64,000 nt of DNA from Mucilaginibacter phenanthrenivorans (GTDB taxonomy: Bacteria > Bacteroidota > Bacteroidia > Sphingobacteriales > Sphingobacteriaceae): positions 62,001 through 126,000 of the forward strand of contig NZ_JAHVAP010000001.1 of the NCBI RefSeq assembly GCF_024721155.1, in the 5' to 3' direction. The translations under genes and the position numbers were made by a program. The notes beneath the pieces are model-generated. The model saw nothing but the letters and a program-made list of their open reading frames with translations, was not told the origin of the DNA and did no database searches. This document shows positions 45,565-57,012 of the stretch, piece after piece (position 1 is the first letter of the stretch; every line of letters starts with the position of its first letter).

Positions 45565-48180
45565 ATGAATTTTAACAATTTTACCATAAAAGCGCAGGAG
45601 GCTGTTCAAAAGGCTTCTGAAATTGCTACAGGGAACCAGCAGCAGGCAATTGAACCCGCGCACCTGCTTAAAGGTTTATTGCTGGTTGATGAAAACGTAA
45701 TATCATATTTATTAAAGAAATTAAACGTCAATCTTAACCGTTTGAACGAGACTTTGGATACACAGATCGCTTCGTTTCCAAAGGTTAGCGGCAGCGACGT
45801 TTATTTATCATCTAATTCAAATTCGGCCTTGCAAAAGGCTACTGCTTATTTGAAGGAGTTTAAGGACGAATTTGTATCGGTAGAACATATTTTACTGGGA
45901 ATTTTATCTGTAAACGATAAAACCAGCTCGGCTTTAAAGGATTATGGCGTCAACGAGAAAGATCTTAAAAAAGCTATCATTAGTTTACGCGGCGATAACA
46001 AGGTTACCGACCAAAACGCCGAAGCAACATACAACGCGCTCAATAAATACGCCCGTAACCTGAACGAGTATGCCGAATCAGGCAAGCTTGACCCGGTTAT
46101 CGGTCGTGATGAGGAGATCAGGAGGGTTATCCAGATTTTGTCCCGCCGTACAAAAAACAATCCGATACTGGTTGGTGAGCCGGGTGTTGGTAAAACCGCC
46201 ATCGCCGAAGGTATCGCGTTCCGTATTATCAAGGGCGACGTACCTGAAAGCTTGAAGACAAAAACCGTTTACTCCCTTGATATGGGTGCGCTTATTGCAG
46301 GTGCTAAGTATAAAGGTGAGTTTGAAGAACGTTTAAAAGCCGTTATAAAGGAAGTTACCCAGGCTGATGGCGAGATCATCATGTTTATTGACGAGATCCA
46401 TACCCTTGTTGGGGCTGGTGGAGGCGAAGGTGCGATGGACGCGGCCAATATTTTAAAGCCGGCGCTTGCACGTGGCGAGTTAAGGGCGATAGGTGCAACC
46501 ACCTTAAACGAATACCAGAAGTTTTTTGAAAAGGATAAAGCGCTTGAACGTCGTTTCCAGATGGTGTTGGTGGATGAGCCTGATACTGCAGACGCGATCT
46601 CTATTTTACGCGGACTGAAGGAACGTTATGAAACCCACCACAAGGTGCGGATAAAGGACGAGGCTATTATTGCCGCCGTCGAAATGTCACAGCGTTACAT
46701 TTCTGACAGGTTTTTGCCTGATAAGGCCATCGATTTAATGGATGAAGCAGCTTCCAAATTACGTTTGGAAATGGATTCCGTTCCAGAAGTGGTGGATGAG
46801 CTTAATCGCCGGATCATGCAGCTGGAAATTGAACGCGAAGCAATCAAACGCGAGCGCGATACTAAAAAAGTAGAGGACTTAAGTGAGGAAATTGCCAACC
46901 TATCTGCTGAACGCGATTCTTTACGTGCCAAGTGGCAGGGAGAAAAAGACCTGGTAGATGGGATCAACTTAAAGGTTGAACAAATAGAAAATTATAAACT
47001 GGAAGCCGACCAGGCTGAACGTGCAGGAGATTACGGAAAGGTAGCCGAACTGCGCTACGGAACCATAGTTAAGGCTCAGCAGGAAGTAGAGGACCTGAAG
47101 AAGGCATTGCTTGAAAACCAAAGCGATAGCCGGATGCTAAAGGAAGAAGTTACTGCCGACGATATTGCCGGCGTGGTTTCACGATGGACAGGGATCCCTG
47201 TTTCAAAAATGATCCAGAGCGAGCGTGAGAAATTATTAAGTCTGGAAGACGAGCTGCACAAGCGTGTAGCTGGGCAGGAGGAAGCTATTGAAGCGATAAG
47301 TGATGCTATTCGTCGCAGTCGTGCCGGGTTGCAGGATAAACGCAAGCCGATTGGCTCGTTCATATTCCTTGGTACCACCGGTGTTGGTAAAACAGAGCTG
47401 GCTAAAGCATTGGCAGAGTATCTGTTTAATGATGAGGGTGCGTTGATCCGCATTGATATGTCGGAATACCAGGAACGTCATGCAGTATCAAGACTAATAG
47501 GAGCGCCTCCGGGCTACGTTGGTTATGATGAAGGCGGACAATTAACTGAAGCCGTGCGTCGCAAGCCATATAGCGTGATCCTTTTGGATGAAATAGAAAA
47601 AGCGCATCCGGATGTGTTCAATATCTTATTGCAAGTGTTGGATGATGGGCGCTTAACTGATAATAAAGGCAGGCTGGTGAACTTCAAGAACACCATCATC
47701 ATCATGACTTCTAACATTGGCTCAAACCTGATAATGGATAACTTCCAGGAACTGGATGATGATAACCGGGATGAAGTGGTCGCCAAAACAAAAAATCAGC
47801 TGTTTGATTTGTTAAAGCAAACCATCCGCCCCGAGTTTTTAAACAGGATAGACGAGATCATTATGTTCACACCGCTTAGCCGTGATGAGATAACCGATAT
47901 TGTTAAGCTGCAATTTAAACAGGTACAGCAAACGCTGGCGGAAATGGGTATTACCATAGAAGCATCTGAAGAAGCCCTGGACTGGCTGGCGCAATTAGGT
48001 TACGATCCGCAATTTGGTGCGAGGCCGTTGAAGCGTGTGATTCAGAAAAGGATTCTGAATGAGCTGTCGAAACAGATCCTTGCCGGAAAAGTGGATAAGG
48101 ACAGCAAAATAAAGCTGGATATGTTTGATAACCAATTTGTGTTCCTGAACGACAACAAAGCTGAAGAAGCCGCAGTATAA
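45565..48180 (+). CDS. clpB: ATP-dependent disaggregase ClpB
   Basis: 871 residues. The Clp N-domain occupies about 1-150, NBD1 has Walker A GEPGVGKT at 204-211, a coiled middle region spans about 400-530, and NBD2 has Walker A GTTGVGKT at 603-610, then the C-terminal domain. It refolds aggregated proteins with Hsp70. Length is typical. A palindromic repeat copy lies immediately upstream. Confidence 0.97.
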   Translation: MNFNNFTIKAQEAVQKASEIATGNQQQAIEPAHLLKGLLLVDENVISYLLKKLNVNLNRLNETLDTQIASFPKVSGSDVYLSSNSNSALQKATAYLKEFKDEFVSVEHILLGILSVNDKTSSALKDYGVNEKDLKKAIISLRGDNKVTDQNAEATYNALNKYARNLNEYAESGKLDPVIGRDEEIRRVIQILSRRTKNNPILVGEPGVGKTAIAEGIAFRIIKGDVPESLKTKTVYSLDMGALIAGAKYKGEFEERLKAVIKEVTQADGEIIMFIDEIHTLVGAGGGEGAMDAANILKPALARGELRAIGATTLNEYQKFFEKDKALERRFQMVLVDEPDTADAISILRGLKERYETHHKVRIKDEAIIAAVEMSQRYISDRFLPDKAIDLMDEAASKLRLEMDSVPEVVDELNRRIMQLEIEREAIKRERDTKKVEDLSEEIANLSAERDSLRAKWQGEKDLVDGINLKVEQIENYKLEADQAERAGDYGKVAELRYGTIVKAQQEVEDLKKALLENQSDSRMLKEEVTADDIAGVVSRWTGIPVSKMIQSEREKLLSLEDELHKRVAGQEEAIEAISDAIRRSRAGLQDKRKPIGSFIFLGTTGVGKTELAKALAEYLFNDEGALIRIDMSEYQERHAVSRLIGAPPGYVGYDEGGQLTEAVRRKPYSVILLDEIEKAHPDVFNILLQVLDDGRLTDNKGRLVNFKNTIIIMTSNIGSNLIMDNFQELDDDNRDEVVAKTKNQLFDLLKQTIRPEFLNRIDEIIMFTPLSRDEITDIVKLQFKQVQQTLAEMGITIEASEEALDWLAQLGYDPQFGARPLKRVIQKRILNELSKQILAGKVDKDSKIKLDMFDNQFVFLNDNKAEEAAV

Positions 48181-48208
48181 TTAAATAATAACTCCATCAT
48201 ATAGATAC

Positions 48209-48240
48209 AAAGGCTGCCCATGGGGCGGCCTTTGTTATTT
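48209..48240 (+). terminator. Intrinsic terminator of clpB
   Basis: AAAGGCTGCCC (48209-48219) and GGGCGGCCTTT (48223-48233) pair over 11 bp with one G-T, loop ATG, then TGTTATTT. It lies 28 bases after the stop. Confidence 0.88.
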
Positions 48241-48340
48241 GGTTCAGATTGTTAAGAGTATGTGCCCTAAGAATAATTTAACACATTTCTACAATTCGAT
48301 TGTTAAATCGCTATGGTATAATCTTAATAATCAATGAGCT

Positions 48341-48769
48341 ATGAAAGAGTATGTTGTTAAGAAGGACATCACTATAAATGCTGAGCCTTCGGTAGTTTGG
48401 GATGCATTAACCGATCCCGTTAAAACAAAAAAGTATTTTTTTAACTGCAAAGTTATCTCCTCGTGGAAGGAGGGGAGCCCGATAACTTTTGAGGGAAGGA
48501 TGTTTTTGATAATCCCTATAAAGATGAAGGGGAGGATCTTAAAAATTGAGCCTGAAAAGCTGTTGCAATACAACTTAAAGAATGACAGCGACGATTCGTC
48601 CACTTTTTCGACGGTAACTGATAAGCTGACCTACAAAGACGGAAAAACCACATTATCGATTACTGACGACGTCGGTAGCGGTGGCGATGCGGAAAAAAGA
48701 TATGGTAAATCTGTTAAGGGTTGGGACAAAGTACTTAAAGGACTGAAGGAAATGGTAGAAGAAAATTGA
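48341..48769 (+). CDS. SRPBCC (AHSA1-type) domain protein
   Basis: 142 residues of the Bet v1-like fold: ITINAEPSVVWDALTDPVKTKKYFF at the start, KEGSPITFEGRM in the middle, and the C-terminal helix GWDKVLKGLKEMVEE. It resembles activator-of-Hsp90 ATPase-like proteins. Nearby clpB is suggestive but the terminator separates them. Confidence 0.85.
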   Translation: MKEYVVKKDITINAEPSVVWDALTDPVKTKKYFFNCKVISSWKEGSPITFEGRMFLIIPIKMKGRILKIEPEKLLQYNLKNDSDDSSTFSTVTDKLTYKDGKTTLSITDDVGSGGDAEKRYGKSVKGWDKVLKGLKEMVEEN

Positions 48770-48778
48770 TCATTTATT

Positions 48779-50242
48779 TCACTCAATTTTTTTAGCGTCA
48801 CGTGTTCCGTTTTGAAAAAGCGTTGCTTTGGTTATAATACCCTTATCGTTTTTAATAAACTCAATTTGCGCATCAACAACCTTTAAAAAGAATTTGCTCT
48901 GTGTTTCAGGAAAAAGCTGGACTTTACCTTGCCCGGTTGCCTGTCCAAATAAGTTGTTTCCCTCGCGGGTTATGGTTAAAATAAAGTTAGGTGCGAGTTC
49001 ATATTTGCCGGTATAACTTTGCAAAACACTGTCGGCAACGGCAACTACCTTTCTTACTTTCGAGCGGTTTAGACCGGTAAATCCGTAAACTTTGGCAACG
49101 CTGTTTACAATTTCGTTCATAATGCCTCCATGGTCTGAGTTAACCATTACCACCACACCGTTACCACCTTCGAGGCTGCCATAATACTGGCATCGGAAGC
49201 CTTCATTTGCGCCGCCATGCCCAAAATATTTTGTGCCATCCTGCAGGCTATCTATAAAAACGCCGAGCGCTGCATTTTTATCGATATATGGAGTAAGCCT
49301 TAGTTTTGTGAATTGCTGGTTAAGTACTTTGTTTGATTTGCCTTGCAACGCCAATTGTGTTTCAATAATATACCTGGAAAGGTCGGTAGGGTTTGTCCAT
49401 AAGCCGGCCGCGGCTTGTTCCGGGTAAATATGGTATTTACCCTTAATCGCTGAACCGTCCACACGATAGGCTGTTGCCAATAATTCAGACTTTACATTAA
49501 CAGGTGGTTGCGCGTATGTGCTGCTTGTCATTCCAAATGGCTTTAAAACATTGTCGTACATGAATTTGTCATAGGGCTGACGGGTAACGTCCATTACGAT
49601 TAATTGGGAGATAGTAATACCGCCACCCGAGTATTCGGACCGGATGCCAGGTTCAAACATAGAGCGGATAGCGTCTGAATTTGCCGGTTTTTTACCATCC
49701 AGGATCTGGGTAATTGTAGGGATTGCCTCACCTTTTTCGTATCCTCCAAAACCATGAACCGTTAAACCCGCAGTATGGCTCAACAAGTTGGCAACGCTTA
49801 TCTTTTTATTTTTTGAGACAGAATCATAAGGAAACCTCCACGTGGTGAGGTAGGTGTTGATGTCGGCATAAAGATCGATCTTTTTATCTTGAACCAGTTT
49901 CATTACACCAACGGAATTGATTGACTTACTTATAGAAGCCGCCTGGAAAAGCGTTTGGGTGGTTACGGGGATCTTTAAACTATCATCGGCAAAACCATAT
50001 CCTTTTGCCCATTCTATTTTATAATTGTGTATAACAGCTATACTCACTCCATGAACCTTGTACATGGCCATCCGGTCGGTAATATTAGTTGGGCCATCGT
50101 TTCCGGTTTGGATGTCTGGGATCAGGTTATTTTCAACTTGTTTTATTTTATCATCGACTTCCGCATTGCGAGATTGCGCATTTGTGTTTGTTTTAACAAA
50201 CAATAAAATTGCCAGGGACAGGGATAAGGAAGTTAGTTTCAT
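48779..50242 (-). CDS. Secreted serine hydrolase, class C beta-lactamase/esterase family
   Basis: 487 residues with a signal peptide (1-23). The S-x-x-K site is S103-I-S-K106 (AASISKSIN); a Tyr motif EYSGGGI and a later GHGGANEGF box follow. A C-terminal lipocalin-like domain (about 400-487) is appended, as in many Bacteroidota EstB/AmpC-like enzymes. Substrate is unclear: it could be an esterase or peptidase, and resistance is not implied. Confidence 0.85.
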   Translation of the reverse strand: MKLTSLSLSLAILLFVKTNTNAQSRNAEVDDKIKQVENNLIPDIQTGNDGPTNITDRMAMYKVHGVSIAVIHNYKIEWAKGYGFADDSLKIPVTTQTLFQAASISKSINSVGVMKLVQDKKIDLYADINTYLTTWRFPYDSVSKNKKISVANLLSHTAGLTVHGFGGYEKGEAIPTITQILDGKKPANSDAIRSMFEPGIRSEYSGGGITISQLIVMDVTRQPYDKFMYDNVLKPFGMTSSTYAQPPVNVKSELLATAYRVDGSAIKGKYHIYPEQAAAGLWTNPTDLSRYIIETQLALQGKSNKVLNQQFTKLRLTPYIDKNAALGVFIDSLQDGTKYFGHGGANEGFRCQYYGSLEGGNGVVVMVNSDHGGIMNEIVNSVAKVYGFTGLNRSKVRKVVAVADSVLQSYTGKYELAPNFILTITREGNNLFGQATGQGKVQLFPETQSKFFLKVVDAQIEFIKNDKGIITKATLFQNGTRDAKKIE

Positions 50243-50493
50243 AAATTGAATTTTATTAGATCAACTAAAATAGTACGGGCATTAGACGGAATTTCGTTAT
50301 AAAGATATACACAATGCATCATTAGACGCACGCGCTAAATAAAATGTTGCAGCAAATCACATCTTAGGTTTAAATAAATTAACCCTGCATAATGTATTAA
50401 CCTATAGGGGGCAAATATCAAATCATCCTCATTAAAAACAACCTCCCATTTTTATGGTTATCAATAAATAATACACTTAAACATAAACCCACC

Positions 50494-50865
50494 ATGAAAA
50501 CATATAATAATTTAGTGGAAGCCACTAACGACTTGATGAAGCGCGGATACACCGAAAACCTAAGCCTTGAAGGCGATACGGTCGACGACAAGGATAAGAA
50601 CATTCACATGACTGCGGATGATATTGAAATTGATGAATTTTACCGCTTTGAGGGCGCAAGTAATCCTGATGATAATGCTATTGTATACGCAGTTACTTCA
50701 AAAAAGTATGATTTAAAGGGTGTGCTGATTAATGCCTTTGGTACTTATGCCAATACCAGTTCATCGGCTATCCTGGCAAAACTAAACCACGACCAGGTGA
50801 GTGATAACCTGAACCGTGCCGACAAACCAGAAGCCGATGCAGAGACCGGCACTATCGCAAATTAA
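50494..50865 (+). CDS. Conserved small protein often named phosphoribosylpyrophosphate synthetase-like
   Basis: 123 residues, acidic, mixed alpha/beta (YNNLVEATNDLMKRGYTENL, AIVYAVTSKKYDLKGVLINAFGTY). Similar small proteins in Bacteroidota carry that name in databases but lack PRPP synthetase motifs, so I treat the name as doubtful. No function can be stated. Its stop overlaps that of the next gene by four bases. The gap 50243-50493 shows no other feature. Confidence 0.65.
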   Translation: MKTYNNLVEATNDLMKRGYTENLSLEGDTVDDKDKNIHMTADDIEIDEFYRFEGASNPDDNAIVYAVTSKKYDLKGVLINAFGTYANTSSSAILAKLNHDQVSDNLNRADKPEADAETGTIAN

Positions 50866-51416
50866 GCTCCCAGCGCAGCCAGTAATCTTTTGCCTCTCGA
50901 TTGGATCCCAGGCGAGCCATTACGCATCAGGAATTTTATTTGATTGGTAAGTTCTTCAGTGATCCAGGGATAGCGGGTGCGAAGATTGAACAGCACATCG
51001 GCAGAAAATACTTTAACGGCAACTTTTACTTTAGGATCAATCATCCAGTCGAAGCATTTTTCAACTACAGGTTCCAGGTCGGTATCCTGTAGTTTTTCCC
51101 TTATAAGGTAATGTGCCGTTGACGACGTAATGTGCATCATGATTTTCGCATAGTGCCGCTGACAACTCGGATAAACTACTTCGTGAAATCGTGTTAGCAA
51201 ATAATCAAGATCAGGCAGGTAAGACACCGGGTTTATCAAAAAGGTATTTTCCAACAGCCATGCAGCGCGAAATGCGATAGTTTTATCCTCACGAAATGTA
51301 AGGTCAATCAAATCGCGAAGTGCAAAGCCTTGTTGCTTCAGTATTTTACTTAGCTTGTTCACCTTGGTTTTGCCAAATGTGGCAACCAGCTGATCGATAA
51401 GTTCGTCTTTTGTCAT
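50862..51416 (-). CDS. HEAT-like helical repeat protein, unknown
   Basis: 184 residues, all-helical, with HEAT/ARM-style helix pairs (LRDLIDLTFREDKTIAFRAAWLLENTF, VKVAVKVFSADVLFNLRTRY). It is short compared with DNA alkylation repair proteins, which share this fold. No catalytic residues seen. Function unknown. Confidence 0.65.
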   Translation of the reverse strand: MTKDELIDQLVATFGKTKVNKLSKILKQQGFALRDLIDLTFREDKTIAFRAAWLLENTFLINPVSYLPDLDYLLTRFHEVVYPSCQRHYAKIMMHITSSTAHYLIREKLQDTDLEPVVEKCFDWMIDPKVKVAVKVFSADVLFNLRTRYPWITEELTNQIKFLMRNGSPGIQSRGKRLLAALGA

Positions 51417-51568
51417 GATAAACCTAAATTTTGCAAGCGGATTTTAATGTTTTTAGTCATCAACAAGGTAATTAAAATCAACAATAACTTTACAACCTTT
51501 CAACATTACAACGTTTTAACAATCAACAAAAACTCTACATTTGCTCTCCGTTAATTGAAAATTTACAA

Positions 51569-52810
51569 ATGGTTAAATTCAACCGATTTACTTTAGATAA
51601 TGGCCTGCGTGTAATTGTACACGAGGATCATACAACTCCAATGGCGGTGCTGAACATTCTTTATGATGTAGGCGCCCGCGACGAAAACCCCGAGCAAACC
51701 GGCTTTGCACACTTGTTTGAACACCTGATGTTTGGTGGCTCTGTAAATATCCCCAGCTATGATGAACCCCTGCAACGCGTAGGCGGCGAAAACAATGCTT
51801 TTACCAGCAACGATATCACCAATTATTATATCACCCTGCCATCTTCAAATATTGAAACTGCTTTTTGGCTGGAAAGCGACCGCATGCTGAGCCTTGCTTT
51901 TAGCGAGAAAAGCCTTGAAGTGCAGCGTAACGTAGTTATAGAAGAATTTAAGCAGCGCTACCTTAACCAGCCTTACGGCGATGTTTGGTTGAAGCTGCGC
52001 CCGATGATCTATAAAGTTCACCCCTATCAGTGGGCGACTATCGGCAAAGAGATCAAACATATTGAGGATGCTAAAATTGAAGATGTAAAAGCATTCTTCA
52101 AAAAACATTATAATCCGCAAAACGCCATTATGGTTGTTGGTGGCGATATTACTTTAGAACAGGTTAAAGAGCTTTCTGAAAAATGGTTTGGTACAATCCC
52201 TGCAGGTGAGAAATATCACCGCAACTTGCCGCAGGAGCCCGAGCAGCATGATGAGCGCAGGGCTACTGTCACTGCAAAAGTTCCATTGAATGATATTTAC
52301 ATCGCGTTCCAGATGGGGGACAGGTTAGATGAAAGCTATTATGTGGCTGAATTGCTGTCGGATGTTTTGTCCCGTGGTCATTCGTCACGCTTATACCGCG
52401 GGCTTGTTCAGGAGAAACAGATCTTTAGCGAGGTACACGCTTACATGACAGGCAGCATGGATAAAGGAATTTTTGCTTTTGAAGGCAAGCCGCTTGAAAA
52501 TATTAGTATTGAACAGGCCGAGGCAGCCATTTGGGAGGAATTGGAGAAAATAAAAACCATCGAGATCCCGGCTGATGAGCTGACCAAGGTTCAAAATAAG
52601 ACCGAATCGACCATGATATTTTCTGAGATGTCGTTACTTGATAAGGCGATGAACCTGGCGCAATTTGAGTTGCTTGGCGATGCAGACATGCTTAACCACG
52701 AAACGGCAAAATACCTGGAAGTAACATCCGGCAAAATAAAGGACCTTGCCAACGAATTATTCAGAAGAGACAATTCAACTACGCTTATTTATTTAGCGGA
52801 AGTTAGTTAA
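51569..52810 (+). CDS. M16 zinc metallopeptidase, catalytic subunit
   Basis: 413 residues. The inverted zinc motif is H48-L-F-E-H52 (FAHLFEHLMFGG), with the downstream acid in SEKSLEVQRNVVIEEFKQR. A second M16 gene follows, a common arrangement of catalytic and non-catalytic halves. Probably a periplasmic or cytoplasmic oligopeptidase; no signal peptide is visible, so cytoplasmic is likelier. Confidence 0.93.
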   Translation: MVKFNRFTLDNGLRVIVHEDHTTPMAVLNILYDVGARDENPEQTGFAHLFEHLMFGGSVNIPSYDEPLQRVGGENNAFTSNDITNYYITLPSSNIETAFWLESDRMLSLAFSEKSLEVQRNVVIEEFKQRYLNQPYGDVWLKLRPMIYKVHPYQWATIGKEIKHIEDAKIEDVKAFFKKHYNPQNAIMVVGGDITLEQVKELSEKWFGTIPAGEKYHRNLPQEPEQHDERRATVTAKVPLNDIYIAFQMGDRLDESYYVAELLSDVLSRGHSSRLYRGLVQEKQIFSEVHAYMTGSMDKGIFAFEGKPLENISIEQAEAAIWEELEKIKTIEIPADELTKVQNKTESTMIFSEMSLLDKAMNLAQFELLGDADMLNHETAKYLEVTSGKIKDLANELFRRDNSTTLIYLAEVS

Positions 52811-52921
52811 GAAGGGTTGGGAAAAGTTGTAAGGGTTGTAAAAGTTGTAAATGTTAAAAAAACATTTCTCATCTTCAGCCCTTAACCTCTACAACAACTA
52901 CAACCTTTAAAACCATTACAA
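52811..52921. repeat. Inverted word-repeat (GGTTGTAAAAGTTGTAA) between the M16 genes
   Basis: The left arm (52813-52853) repeats GTTGTAAGGGTTGTAAAAG words; the right arm (52888-52921) has CTACAACAACTACAACCTTTAAAACC. They pair imperfectly. A related single arm lies at 51478-51525 before the first M16 gene. It may weaken transcription into the second M16 gene. Confidence 0.55.
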
Positions 52922-52927
52922 CAAAAA

Positions 52928-54208
52928 ATGACCATAGATAGAAAACAAGCCCCGGAATTTAGGGCGATAGATAATATAAACTTATTACGCCCGGCTCACC
53001 AGGCTTTGGATAACGGCTGTAACGTATTTTGCTTTAACTCTGGCGATCAGGAGTTGGTAAGGATCGAGTGGGTGTTTGGCAACCAGCGTTTTAACCCGGA
53101 AAAGCCTCTGCTTAATGTAGCAGTAAACACCATGCTTACTGAGGGAACCAACTCACTAACCGCTTCCCAAATTGCTGATAAAGTTGATTTTTACGGCGCA
53201 TTTTTGCAGGTCGACTACGGGTATGATAATTCGGTGGTTACGCTTTACAGCTTGAATAAACACTTAAAGCATACACTGCCTGTGTTGAAGGATATACTTA
53301 CTGACTCCATTTTCCCTGAAAAAGAGTTAGCCACTTACATCCGCAATCAACAGCAAAAACTGCAGGTGAGCCTGCAAAAGAACGATGTTGTTGCACGCCG
53401 TACTTTTAACAAGGCCTTGTTTGGCGATACCTTGTATGGGCTCGGCGCAGATATGGACACTTATAAAACGCTGCATCGTGAGGATATGCTGGTTCATTTT
53501 AAACAGATGTATCAGCCATCTAACTGTACGATACTTATTGCCGGGAAAATTGAGCCGGAAATATTAAAGCTGATCACTGATACTTTTGATAAGGACTGGA
53601 CAAACGGCGAAATTAAAGCAGATACCAGTCAACCGGAAGCTAACCCTGCGCCGGAGCATTTTTATTTTACAGAAAAACCGGATGCCCTACAATCCGCTAT
53701 TCGGATGGGTTTATCGGTAATTAATCGCAATCACCCCGACTTTCCATACCTGCAGGTGCTGAATACCGTACTGGGCGGATACTTCGGATCGAGATTGATG
53801 GCTAATATCCGCGAGGATAAGGGTTATACTTATGGCATTGGCTCAGGCATTAGTTCGTTAAAGCACGCGGGGGCAATGTTTATAGCTACCGAAGTTGGTG
53901 CGGATGTTTGTAAGTCGGCAGTCGCCGAAATTGAGAAGGAGGTTAATCTGCTAAAAACAGATCTGATCCCTGAAGAAGAGCTTTCACTTGTGCGTAATTA
54001 TATGCTGGGCTCATTACTTGGCAGCCTTGAAAATGTTTTCTCACATGCTGATAAGTTTAAGAACCTGTATTTCGCCGGGTTGGATTATGATTATTACGAC
54101 AGGTATGTGGATGCTATAAAAACGGTTGATGCAACACATTTAAAAGATTTGGCTAATAAATACCTGGATTTTGATAAGTTTTATAAAGTGATTGTAGGGA
54201 AGTGTTAA
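52928..54208 (+). CDS. M16 family peptidase, non-catalytic partner
   Basis: 426 residues. It aligns with M16 over both halves but the zinc HxxEH is absent at the expected place (ADKVDFYGAFLQVDYGYDN). It keeps the substrate-side arginine/tyrosine region GSRLMANIREDKGYTYGIGSG near 290. It therefore looks like the structural half of a heterodimer with the gene just upstream. Confidence 0.9.
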   Translation: MTIDRKQAPEFRAIDNINLLRPAHQALDNGCNVFCFNSGDQELVRIEWVFGNQRFNPEKPLLNVAVNTMLTEGTNSLTASQIADKVDFYGAFLQVDYGYDNSVVTLYSLNKHLKHTLPVLKDILTDSIFPEKELATYIRNQQQKLQVSLQKNDVVARRTFNKALFGDTLYGLGADMDTYKTLHREDMLVHFKQMYQPSNCTILIAGKIEPEILKLITDTFDKDWTNGEIKADTSQPEANPAPEHFYFTEKPDALQSAIRMGLSVINRNHPDFPYLQVLNTVLGGYFGSRLMANIREDKGYTYGIGSGISSLKHAGAMFIATEVGADVCKSAVAEIEKEVNLLKTDLIPEEELSLVRNYMLGSLLGSLENVFSHADKFKNLYFAGLDYDYYDRYVDAIKTVDATHLKDLANKYLDFDKFYKVIVGKC

Positions 54209-54268
54209 TTTGATGATGTGCTGATTTGTTGATTTGAAGATGGTTGAATAAATAAGTATTTTTGTAAT

Positions 54269-54466
54269 ATGGAAACGCTGATTGTACAACCCAAAACAAA
54301 GGAACAATTAACTGCTTTGAAAGCATTTATTAAAGCACTGAAAATTGATTTCAAATCAGAGAAAAGCCCGTATGATCCCGAATTCGTGGAGAAAATTCTT
54401 CAGGGGCGGGAAGATATAAAAAATGGCAAAGGCGTAAAGATTGCTACTGAAGACTTATGGAAGTAA
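54269..54466 (+). CDS. Antitoxin of a YoeB-type toxin-antitoxin pair
   Basis: 65 residues, acidic/basic mixed, helical N-terminus (QLTALKAFIKALKIDF) and a C-terminal KNGKGVKIATEDLW that resembles toxin-wrapping tails. It overlaps the toxin gene by ten bases, the usual translational coupling. By family logic it neutralises the toxin and, as a complex, represses the operon. Confidence 0.8.
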   Translation: METLIVQPKTKEQLTALKAFIKALKIDFKSEKSPYDPEFVEKILQGREDIKNGKGVKIATEDLWK

Positions 54467-54726
54467 TTTATTCTCCAAAAGCTTTAGAGGATTTAATTTA
54501 TTGGAAGAAGTCAGGTAATAAGGCTGTCCAAAATAAGATAACAAAACTTATTGATGCCATACAGGATAATCCGTACGAGGGAATTGGGAAGCCGGAACCT
54601 TTAAAATATAATTTATCGGGTGCCTGGTCCAGAAGAATAACCCAGGAACATCGAATAGTTTACGAGGTAAATGAAAAAGATCAGATTATCATTTTGGATA
54701 TCCTTTCATTAAGGGGGCATTATTAG
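54457..54726 (+). CDS. Txe/YoeB-family ribosome-dependent mRNA endonuclease toxin
   Basis: 89 residues of the RelE/YoeB fold. The C-terminal catalytic cluster is visible: WSRRITQEHRIVYEV and LSLRGHY (compare SRRI...HRLVY...HY in YoeB). It cleaves mRNA in translating ribosomes. Gene order antitoxin-toxin with overlap is normal. The pair lies between an M16 gene and guaB. Confidence 0.92.
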   Translation: MEVIYSPKALEDLIYWKKSGNKAVQNKITKLIDAIQDNPYEGIGKPEPLKYNLSGAWSRRITQEHRIVYEVNEKDQIIILDILSLRGHY

Positions 54727-54806
54727 CCCTTTTTCAAATCATCAAATTGACATATTTTCAAATCTCCTCATCAATTCCGACATCGAACATCCGAAATCCG
54801 AAATAA

Positions 54807-56324
<1,518 letters not shown>

Positions 56325-56329
56325 GTCGG

Positions 56330-56420
56330 GAAAGACCGAAAGTCAGTAAAGTCCGAAAGACGGAATAATATATCGACAGACTTCCGAAGTTTTTAAACTT
56401 CGGAAGTCTTTTCGTTTTTA
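56330..56420. terminator. Composite repeat with 15-bp hairpin after guaB
   Basis: A GTCCGAAAG word tract (56330-56365) is followed by AGACTTCCGAAGTTT (56378-56392), loop TT, AAACTTCGGAAGTCT (56395-56409) and TTTTCGTTTTT. It is the second copy of the composite at 6832-6914. guaB and the next gene converge here. Confidence 0.85.
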
Positions 56421-56459
56421 GACTAATTGTTAAACAGAATATTGTTTATAACCGAACCG

Positions 56460-56936
56460 TCACTGCATCTTGTGATTGCTGTTAAACGAATCCCGGAATA
56501 TTTTCCAGCCGGTTTTTGTTAGCCTCCAAAGTTTCAAGTATTTACCATCGTCCAGAAGTTTTCCGCCCGTAGTAAAAACCTGCCAGGTACCTTCTTCGGT
56601 TACGTATTCCTTGCCATCTCCGTAAATATTGGTAGTTTCAAACTTTACGCCCTTAACTTTCCCGGCTGTAAACGTGTCTTCGAAGTCTTTTTTGAGCGCT
56701 TTTTTGCCGGCTATTGGAGGCATGTTCGGCGCTAAAAGGCATGCGTCATCTGAGTAAAGGTCCACAATAGCCCCGTTTTTTTTTGCGAATAGTTTAAAAT
56801 AAAGTGCATTAGTATTTTCAATCGCCTTTTTTACACCGGGTAAACCAGCAGTACCGTCGACTTGAGCCCTACAGTCGGCATAAATGAAAATGAAGGCTAT
56901 AAAGGCGATAGCGGTTAATAAATTGTTTTGTTTCAT
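56460..56936 (-). CDS. Secreted DUF4440/SnoaL-like protein
   Basis: 158 residues. A signal peptide (1-25, ending DCRAQ) precedes a cystatin-like NTF2-fold domain: KAIENTNALYFKLFAKKNGAIVDLYSDDACLLAPNMPPIAGK and later GTWQVFTTGGKLLDDGKYLKLWRLTKTGWKIFRD. These folds bind small ligands or steroids. Substrate unknown. Confidence 0.8.
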   Translation of the reverse strand: MKQNNLLTAIAFIAFIFIYADCRAQVDGTAGLPGVKKAIENTNALYFKLFAKKNGAIVDLYSDDACLLAPNMPPIAGKKALKKDFEDTFTAGKVKGVKFETTNIYGDGKEYVTEEGTWQVFTTGGKLLDDGKYLKLWRLTKTGWKIFRDSFNSNHKMQ

Positions 56937-57012
56937 GATGCTTTGATTAATGAATAATTAAAGCAAAACTATCTCCTCAGGAAAAAGATAAATTGTAAAA
57001 AACGGAACAGAT

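Larger units (their letters stand above)
54206..54765. repeat. Inverted word arms (AATTTGATGAT) bracketing the toxin-antitoxin genes
   Basis: The left arm AATTTGATGATGTGCTGATTTG... (54207-54243) and the right arm TTTCAAATCATCAAATTGACATATTTTCAAATC-like (54733-54765) are imperfect complements and enclose exactly the antitoxin and toxin genes. The module may have arrived or been duplicated with these arms. Confidence 0.5.

Noticed and set aside
48779..50242. Antibiotic-resistance beta-lactamase
   Set aside because: It belongs to the broad class C/serine hydrolase family with an added lipocalin-like domain; the sequence does not indicate resistance activity.
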